Assembly (NCBI RefSeq): GCF_040054535.1
Contig: NC_090784.1
Location: forward strand, 9,425,501-9,489,500
DNA from: Antennarius striatus
Lineage: Eukaryota > Chordata > Actinopteri > Lophiiformes > Antennariidae
DNA: 64,000 bases
Direction: 5' to 3'
In this document: positions 32,001 to 64,000 of the stretch, in pieces
How the letters are laid out: the number at the start of each line of letters is the position of its first letter
Numbering within the stretch: position 1 is the first letter of the stretch
The notes under the pieces: generated by a model
The model's database searches: none
What the model saw: the letters and a program-made list of their open reading frames with translations, nothing else
Told to the model about the DNA's origin: nothing
Position numbers and translations under genes: made by a program

Positions 32001-32665
32001 CGAGTTCAATTAGTTTAAGGTTAACTTCAATTTATCAAAACAACAGTCACATAAAGAGGTGGAAGACAGTGAAAGAAATGAATTGTAATGACTGCTATGG
32101 AGTGAAGTGATTTTTTTGTGCACGGCTATACTCGTAACACTTCACATAAACAGCAGACAGGACAGCATTATGACCTAAAACACAGTAATTGTGCAGTGAG
32201 TTACCTTTAGCTTAAGAATGTGTTTCCTGATCAAATACTTTGCTGTTATGATTAAATCTAATTTTCCACAAGGTACTGGTGACGTTAGGTGACTATATTC
32301 TCCATGAAGATCGCACCATACCAACAGAAACTGATCAACACTCACTCTGAGAAGGTGATCTTCTTTTTCAGCGCCAAAAACGACGACACATACTCGTTCA
32401 GGCTCTGTTACCAGACACGAAAGAAATAAAACAAAACAACAGCATAAACACTGACATGCTGACTGGAACGAGTCGGGCATGGGAATCAGCAATGTGAAGT
32501 TTTCTTCAGGTAATGTTTATGTTTGAATGACAAAGCAATAAACCAACTTCTAAAAGGACATTTCTGCCACAAGCTGACCTGGTGCAAAACCGAGCAGTTT
32601 TGACAGTTTCCAAACGCCATTTCTGCAGCGATGACGACCGTCTTGGACCGAGTGTCCCCCGGCAT
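24166..32665 (-). CDS. ice1: little elongation complex subunit 1
   Basis: Twenty coding exons (minus strand): 32665-32579, 32404-32346, 31690-31579, 31467-31391, 31296-31259, 31147-31065, 30905-30829, 30120-30083, 29982-29900, 29804-29768, 29659-29603, 29469-29386, 29227-28875, 28649-26289, 26079-25917, 25803-25643, 25307-25117, 24986-24886, 24764-24666, 24347-24166. All junctions are GT/AG and in phase; the product is 1480 residues (human about 2270). ICE1 is the scaffold of the little elongation complex, which loads ELL onto RNA polymerase II at snRNA genes and acts in Cajal or histone-locus bodies. Identity rests on the start (MPGDTRSK, then [15 protein letters not shown]), the [10 protein letters not shown] block in exon 12, and the conserved C-terminal domain ([44 protein letters not shown]). 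Confidence 0.95.
26289..28649 (-). CDS. ice1: ice1 exon 14: large disordered central exon
   Basis: A single 2361-nt exon (residues 396-1182), nearly all polar and low complexity (Ser, Thr, Lys, Glu, Pro), with recurrent Ser-Pro/Thr-Pro sites, for example [13 protein letters not shown] and [12 protein letters not shown]. Mammalian ICE1 also has one very large central exon; the fish one is shorter, which accounts for most of the length difference. The exon ends with the start of the conserved C-terminal domain, [20 protein letters not shown]. The donor is at 26,288. Confidence 0.95.
28875..32665 (-). CDS. ice1: ice1 exons 1-13: N-terminal coiled coil and linker
   Basis: Residues 1-395. Exons 2-10 code an almost continuous coiled coil rich in Glu, Lys, Leu and Gln (for example [19 protein letters not shown] and QLEDQLKET), the self-association or ELL-binding region of the family. 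Several exons are tiny: exon 5 is 38 nt, exon 8 is 38 nt, exon 10 is 37 nt. Exon 12 holds the conserved [15 protein letters not shown] motif. Exon 13 is Lys/Ser-rich ([17 protein letters not shown]), a likely nuclear-localisation stretch, followed by [20 protein letters not shown]. Confidence 0.92.
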
Positions 32666-33590
32666 CACCGTTAGAACCGGTGGAGAAACCCGACAGAGGT
32701 TATTTAGCAAGAAATAAACAGACAACCATATTCTACTTGTAGGAAGTCTAGGAAGGCTCAAAACAACTCAGGATTTTCGTGTCTCCCACGATGTACAAGG
32801 ACCCAAATTAGGACCCCTCATAGGAGCTTCGTAAAATGCCTGTTATAATATACATAAAACATTTCACATTATGTATTATTATATAAAACGTAATACGCGA
32901 ATTTAAGTAACTGTAATTATAACATGCATTAAGACACAAACAAGGTTTTGCTGACCAAAACGATCATCTTGTGTGTGTGGGTTTTTTTTCCAGGCATTTC
33001 ATTATGGCATAAAGGGGCGTTACAGGTGCGGTCTGTCGGGTCAGGGATTGGTCCACACCAGTCGTGTCCAAAGTCCGGTCCGCAGTCCCGTAACTGCTCG
33101 AGGTCGGATTTTATATGGCCCATTCTTTATGTCTAAAAATGTGTAATAATCGTTCCGTCAGACAGAACACAAATCGAGCCTGCAGTTCCTGTACTCAACT
33201 GGTGGCGGCAGCATCGTGCAACATGACAGTCAATTGCCACAGCCCTTCACAGAAGAAGACTGAACAATGGACCAATCACAACCCTTGCTGACGCCGGTAC
33301 CCCGGATTGGGAGTGGTGGTCACTCCAGAGAGCAGGGGTACCAGCGTCGGGATGACATTTTCTGACTCTTCCACTGGAAAGTTGACAGCGAAGCTGAAGC
33401 TTCCAGGAAAGTTGGGAAAAAATTGTTTTACACTGAGAGCTGGAATAATTGTCTCCCTGATTTGCCACGAGACTGTTTTCTTGTTAATAATAATAATAAT
33501 AATAATAATATTGTTAATACTTGTACATAGTAAAAAATGACACAAAAACTGTCAGACACCTAAAGGGTGGCATTTTTGTTTTGTTTGATA
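32666..33590. other. ice1 upstream region and intergenic DNA
   Basis: Holds the ice1 5' UTR and promoter (exact start unknown) and no gene. Within it, 33,052-33,125 (gtccaaagtccggtccgcag ... tatatggccc) resembles the end of a widespread vertebrate interspersed repeat. 33,290-33,348 is a hairpin, and 33,486-33,511 is a (TAA)n run. Confidence 0.5.
33290..33348. repeat. nested inverted repeat (hairpin)
   Basis: gacgccggtacccc (33,290-33,303) pairs with ggggtaccagcgtc (33,335-33,348) at 13 of 14 positions. The 31-base interior contains a second stem, ggagtg with cactcc. It is GC-rich within AT-rich surroundings. Confidence 0.85.
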
Positions 33591-33593
33591 TAT

Positions 33594-35760
33594 ACAGTAG
33601 TTGGGTCCATTGGCGGAGGAAACCTTTGGATAGACCCAGCAAGCCCAAACGAGTAATGCGGGTGGACTGGGAACGTCTGGAGGTGGACTCTGTCTGCAAG
33701 GCCTTCAATTCACACCTCCGAAGGAGCTTCTCATGCATCCCTGTGGAGGCTGGGGGCATTGAACCTGAATGGTCGATGTTCAAAGCTTCCATTGCTGCAG
33801 CTGCAGCTGGGAGCTGTGGTCTCAAGGTCTTGGGTGCCTCAAGGGGCGGTAAACCTCGAACACCGTGGTGGACCCCGGTGGTCAGGGAACCCGTCCGACT
33901 GAAGAAGGAGGCCTTCAGGGGCATGTTGTCCCTGGGAACTCCTGAAGCAGTTGCAGGATACCGACAGGCCAAAAGGACTGCAGCCTCGGCTGTGATGCTG
34001 GCAAAACAGAGGGTGTGGGAGGAGTCCGGAGAGGCCACGGAGAAGGACTATCGGACAGCACCAAAGTTGTTCTGGAGGACTGTCAACACCTCAGGAGGGG
34101 GAAATAGGAGACCATCCAAGGATGGGACACTGTTGATCTCGACTGACGACGTTGTCGATTGGTGGAAGGAACACTTTGAGGAACTCCTGAATCCAACTAC
34201 CCCAAATGACCTGTCCTCTGTTGCAGAGGCAGAGCTGGAGGATGATGGGGGATTCGAGTCAATCTCTCAGGGCAAAGTCACCGAGGTAGTTAAACAACTT
34301 CATGGTGGCAAAGCCCTGGGTCTTGATGAGATTCGCCTGGAAATGCTGAAGGCTCTGGGTTTTGAGGGGCTGTCATGGATGACACGCCTCTATAAAATTG
34401 CGTGGAAGTCTGGGACAGTGTCGAAAGAGTGGCAGACTGGGGGTGGTTCCTCTTTTTAAAAAGGGGGACCAGAGGGTGTGTGCCAACTACAGGGGCATCA
34501 CACTCCTCAGCCTCCCTGGGAAAGTTTACTTCAAACTGCTGGAAAGGAGGGTCCGGCCAATTGTCGAGCCTCAGATTGAGGAAGAACAATGTGGGTTCCG
34601 TCCTGGTCGTGGAACAACGGACCAGCTTTTTACTCTCACAGGGATCCTAGAGGGGGCTTGGGAGTATGCCCATCCAGTCTACATGTGTTTTGTAGACTTG
34701 GAGAAGGCGTACGATCGGGTCCCCAGGGATATACTGTGGGAGGTACTGCGGGAGTATGGGGTGAGGGGGCCTCTCCTCAGGGCCCAAAGTGAGAGCTGTG
34801 TTCGGGTTCTCGGCAGTAAGTCGGACTATTTCTGAGTGGGAGTTGGCCTTCACCAGGGCTGCGCTTTATCACCATTTCTGTTCGTGATTTTCATGGACAG
34901 AATATCGAGGCGTAGTCGCAGTGAGGAGGGGTTACAGTTTTGTGGCCTGAGGATTGCATCACTGCTTTTTGCAGATGATGTGGTCCTGTTTGCGTCATCG
35001 ACCTGTGACCTGCAGCGCTCACTGGTCTGGTTTGCAGCCAAGTGTGAAGCGGCAGGGATAAGGATCAGCACCTCCAAATCTGAGGCCATGGTCCTCAGCA
35101 GGAAACCGGTGGACTGCCTTCTCTGAGTGGGAGATGAGGTCTTTCCACAAGTGAAGGAGTTTCAGTATCTTGGGGTCCTGTTCACAAGTGAGGGAACAAT
35201 GGAGCGTGAGATTGGACGGAGAATTGGGGCAGCAGGAGCGGTATTGCAGTCGCTTTACCACACTGCTGTCATAGAGAGGGAGCTAAGCCGAGAGGCAAGG
35301 CTCTCCATCTACCGTTCAGTCTTCATTCCTACCCTCACCTATGGTCATGACCCATTGCTCATGACCAAAAGAATGAGATTGCAGATACAAGCGGCTGAAA
35401 TGGGCTTTCTCAGGCAGATAGCTGGTGTCTCCCTTAGAGATAAGGTGAGAAACACTGCTGTTCGTGAGGGGCTCAGAGTAGAGCCGTTGCTCCTTTGCGT
35501 GGGAAGGAGTCAGTTGAGGTGGTTTGGGTATCTGGTGCGGATGCCTCCGGGACGCCTCCCTAGGGAGGTGTTCCTGGCACGTCCAGCTGGGAGGAGACCT
35601 CGGGACAGACCCAGGACCAGGTGGAGGGATTATATCTCAACACTGGCCTGGGAACGCCTTGGGATCCCCCAGTCAGAGCTGGTGGATGTGACCGGGGAGA
35701 GAGAAGTTTGGGGCTCTCTGTTGAAGCTGCTTCCCCCGCGACCCGACTCCGGATAAGCAG
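33594..35760 (+). mobile_element. Rex3 LINE (RTE clade), 5'-truncated, frameshifted
   Basis: Plus-strand frames 33,521-34,459, 34,398-34,835, 34,836-35,126 and 35,127-35,756 give one reverse transcriptase in order: WWKEHFEELLNPT, GGKALGLDEIRLEMLKAL, VVPLFKKGDQRVCANYRGIT, QCGFRPGRGTTDQLF, CFVDLEKAYDRVPR, LHQGCALSP, LLFADDVVLFAS (catalytic Asp pair), then QYLGVLFTSEG, RGRP-like RRPRDRPRTRWRDYI and LLPPRPDSG at the end. Breaks: one extra G near 34,440 (WQTG then shift), an in-frame stop near 34,833 and another near 35,124. The WQTG and QGC.LSP spots match the sequences I remember as Rex3 typing sites. The endonuclease is missing; the 3' end reads gaagatggatgat. Confidence 0.85.
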
Positions 35761-35793
35761 TGGAAGATGGATGATATAACATCAGAATGTTGC

Positions 35794-36045
35794 GGCACGG
35801 TGACACAATGGGTAGCGCTGTCGCTACACAGTAAGGAGTCCTAATCTGTGTGGAGTTTCCATGCTCTCCCCGTGTCTGCGTTGGTTCTCTCTGGGTTCTC
35901 TGGCTTCCTCCCACCTCCAGAAACATGCACTTCAGGTTAATTGGCCATTCCAAATTGCCTGTAGGAGTGTGTGCGTGGTTGCATGTCTGTGTGGCTCCGT
36001 GGTGCACTGCTTCTGCGTTTTTCCTCAGTCACAGCCACAACTGAA
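35794..36045 (+). mobile_element. DANA-like tRNA-derived SINE (V-SINE type)
   Basis: Starts gcacggtgacacaatgggtag (tRNA-like head), followed by the conserved centre gtgtggagtttccatgctc, ccccgtgtctgcgttggttc and cttcctcccacctccagaaac, then ttaattggccattccaaattg. This is the DANA/V-SINE layout known from zebrafish and other teleosts. The tail is incomplete. It sits about 35 bp after the Rex3 3' end. Confidence 0.7.
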
Positions 36046-38430
36046 TAGTTATCTATCAATATCTATTCTATATCTATTCAGTCTGAATTAAAGATCTTAT
36101 GACTTACATTAGTATTTACCATTTAAAATATACTTCAAAGATTTTCACAGTACATTTATATTTATGTACATCCCGTTGAATGACAACATGTAACATCAAA
36201 GTACTAAACCAGTCAGTTACTAGTTACTAGTCAGTTACACTCACCATTGTGATTTGAAATTTAGTTCCTTATTAACTAACCATAAACACACACACTTTCT
36301 CCATGTAAGGCGGCTTTCTAGAACAGTTTGATATTCCAAGCTGAGTTAGTTGTGAAGGAATTTCTTTTTAATACATCACCTGTATGAGAAGTATGTGAAC
36401 ATTGTCATTTGTCAAATTTTTGTTGATCATGGCAGGTTCAAACAAATGGGTCTGAATGAATCAGAACATTTACGGCTTTACAGTTGTCTGTTTGCTGAAT
36501 TTTAAATCCTATGCCAGCATACATTAATGAGATGAGCAGTATGTCAACTGTTTCTCTTAAAGACTTCAAATTATGTGTATTTCAGACAAAAAGTAGGACA
36601 GTGGATTTCCATTTCATAATTTTTTTATTTCATTTAATTTTTCCTTCTATTTGACAAGATGGCTGATGTAGCCTTGAAGACAAAATAAAAACCAGTGTTT
36701 ACTAGTACGAGTTTTGTACAATTCACCAGTATAGCTTACAATATACCAACATGAGCAGATTTATGCAACAAGGAGTTAAAATAGATTTTTATTGTTCATT
36801 TTTTGTTGTTGAATTTTTTATCCCTACAAAACCCAGATATTTGATAGTGTCATTGCTGGCTGAATATGGAAATCAACTCTGGGTAAAATAGAGTTAAAAA
36901 AAAAAGTAGTTGTTTTTGGTGCTGTGCAAATACGCTTGTCTCCATACCAGTATATCATGCTATACCAGTACAGTCACCAGTATGTTTCGATAGCAGTATG
37001 ATCTCCATGTGGGGTCAGTATTAACAAAGACACGTGTGATCTGCTGCATTTTCAGGTAAGGGTCTTGTGGCTCCACATTTCATGTGCGTTTGTTTCCTGC
37101 TATTAGGAGGGATATATCTGATGAGTTACTCCTGACAGAAACTGGGACAACTCAAAGCACAAAAATTCCCACTGTGAATGTGTTTGTGCCTCCTGATGAA
37201 TTCACTTTGTGACACTAGTGGGTGAGGGGACTGATAAAAGTGTGTCACCCATCATATTTGAGAAGGATTCAATCACACTCAGTGACCAATCTGAAACATG
37301 ATGCATCCTCTTCCTCACCAAGATAAGAAGTATTTAGTCACTTCAAACAAATCCTGATAGAATTCCCATTTACAATAATCAAGGAGTCGATGCTGGGATT
37401 GAATACCAACGCAGAGCAAGAAGACTGGAAACACTTGGGGGGTGTAAAAAACACAGTAGACTACAATGAGTGTGAGAAGGTAGTTTCACGTCTGATATTT
37501 ACCCAGACTGAGTTGGATTCTTCACATTTGGAGTCTTTAAAACCTGCACAAAGAGAATCTAAGGAAGACTTCAAGTAGAACAGGGACAGTGAGAACTGTG
37601 AAAAAAGGTGAGTGACACAAAAGAAAGGTGAAGGGTAGTGGTCTTTCTTCAGGAAGGAGATTAGCTTTCGAGTGTCTGAAGGTTTACGGTTATTCTTCAC
37701 ATCTCTCCTTCCATCTGTCCTCCTCTGAAATTTCTGAGTTCATAAATAAAATCTGGATAGACAGAGGAAAGACAGGAATGGATGGAAGAGAGAAAAGGGA
37801 GAAGCCATATTTAGTGTTTTGAAGTGTCCATTCAGAACAGGAACCCAAAACATTTGGTTTGATCTTCCCAAATAAAAAGAATTCAACTTTAGCCTAGGAG
37901 AAGGTTCACATTGAAAGTTCGAAACACACAATATCAACAAATGATTGACATGGCTACCAGCTGGTGTCCGAGTTCAATCCTGCAGTGTAGCCTCATGTAG
38001 TGTTGTTGCAGTCTGATCAGGTTCTGATGACTTTGTTTGATAGTTGTATTCCACTTGTACTGATGGCTTAGATATCAAGTCCAGAATAAATTACTCCCAG
38101 GTCCAGTCCCATCATTGCCCATAGCAAACACCATTCCTCCCAAGTCCCTGATTCAGGAATTGTTTTTGCTGTTCTTTATGAAATTCGTCACAGTGGTGGA
38201 GAGTTTTATCCCAGATGAACGTACTACTGCAGCTTACACAAGATTCAACATCTAATAATTCTTCACAGACTCTTATGTTCTCCTCTAATGTCAAGCAGCT
38301 CACATATCATGATTGACATCATCAGTTTTCTGGCTGCCTTTTGTTTTCCACTGCTAACAGTAACCATACTGATGCTGTCCCACAAATATCAGATCATATC
38401 CTGTTGGTCGGCCCTGCTGAGGTAAGGAGG
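36046..38430 (-). other. ptk2: probable ptk2 3' untranslated region and flank
   Basis: Non-coding and AT-rich, downstream of the ptk2 stop on the minus strand. AATAAA on the minus strand at about 36,793 and 36,629 are candidate poly(A) signals, which would give a UTR of about 1.6-1.8 kb. No repeat or gene was recognised. An open frame at 37,390-37,578 has no motif. Confidence 0.45.
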
Positions 38431-63540
<25,110 letters not shown>

Positions 63541-63985
63541 CTTGTTGTTGTGAGAGGTCAGAGGAGGATGGGCAGACCGGGTCCAGACAGTAAAAAGACA
63601 AAAGTATCTCAAATAACCACTTGTTAGAACCAAGGAATGAAGATTATCATATCTGAATGCGAACCGCATCAAATCTTGAAGAAGATGGGCTACAGCAGCA
63701 GAAGACCACTGTACTCACTGGAGTACAGTGAAAAGATTCACTGTACTGCAGTGGCCTCCACAGTCACCAGATGTCAGTCCCAATAGAGCACCTTTGGGAT
63801 GTGCTAGACTGGGACATACACATAATAGAAATGCAGCTGACAAATCTGTAGCAACAGTGTGATGCTACCATGTCAATACGGACCAAAATCGTTTCCAACA
63901 CCTGGTTGAAAGAATGCCATGAAAAATTAAGGTGGTACTGAAGGCAAAAGGGATCCAACCTTTTACTAGCAAGGTGTACCTCACA
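63541..63985 (+). mobile_element. decayed Tc1-like transposon fragment
   Basis: The plus strand has the end of a Tc1 transposase in broken frames: QWPPQSPDVSP followed, after a frame change, by IEHLWDVLDWDI (final Glu of the DDE triad) around 63,752-63,815, then a stretch coding near TRIKTVSNTWLK-like residues and tttactagcaaggtgtacct near the right end. Only the last third of the gene is recognisable. Confidence 0.65.
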
Positions 63986-64000
63986 GTGGCTGGTGGGTGT

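Noticed and set aside
33521..35756. A possible novel intergenic gene on the plus strand
   Set aside because: The frames form one broken Rex3 reverse transcriptase with frameshifts and stops.

Overview
The window is nuclear genomic DNA of a ray-finned fish, most likely a percomorph teleost. The evidence is intron-rich vertebrate genes whose exons read as fish orthologues, many (CA)n microsatellites, and a typical teleost repeat set (Rex3/RTE and L2/CR1-Rex1-type LINEs, Tc1-like and Tigger-like DNA transposons, DANA-like SINEs). No prokaryotic feature or CRISPR array was seen.

Three protein-coding genes, all on the minus strand, account for nearly all coding DNA. From left to right they are: (1) tent4a (papd7), a non-canonical poly(A) polymerase, complete in 12 coding exons between 15,582 and 22,072 (806 codons plus stop counted from the exons); (2) ice1, little elongation complex subunit 1, complete in 20 coding exons between 24,166 and 32,665 (1480 codons plus stop), with one 2.36 kb exon; (3) ptk2 (focal adhesion kinase), of which the 3' part is present in 18 coding exons between 38,431 and 61,790: the whole kinase domain, both proline-rich regions and the FAT domain. 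The FERM domain and the linker with the autophosphorylation tyrosine lie beyond the right edge. I derived exon borders by reading GT/AG sites and checking phase; every junction listed closes in frame.

Layout: 1-13.6 kb is gene-poor and repeat-rich, holding a tRNA-headed SINE, a Tc1 copy, a Rex1-like LINE fragment, a hAT transposase relic, and a 4 kb LINE into whose 3' tail a Tigger-like element has inserted. 13.6-22.3 kb is tent4a with its GC-rich promoter. 22.7-24.1 kb is a LINE tail and the ice1 3' flank. 24.1-32.8 kb is ice1. 33-36 kb is an intergenic island with a hairpin, a Rex3 LINE and a SINE. 36-61.8 kb is ptk2, with long introns rich in CA, GT and TA repeats. 62-64 kb is intronic or upstream sequence ending in a decayed Tc1 copy.

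The three genes do not form a pathway: RNA tailing, snRNA transcription by the little elongation complex, and adhesion signalling are separate functions. The neighbourhood is of evolutionary interest because tent4a and ice1 are also close together in human (5p15.3) while PTK2 is on human 8q24. The most notable structure is a 530-nt ptk2 intron (47,010-47,539) with an AC tract near its donor and a complementary GT tract running almost into its acceptor, a layout expected to fold the splice sites together.
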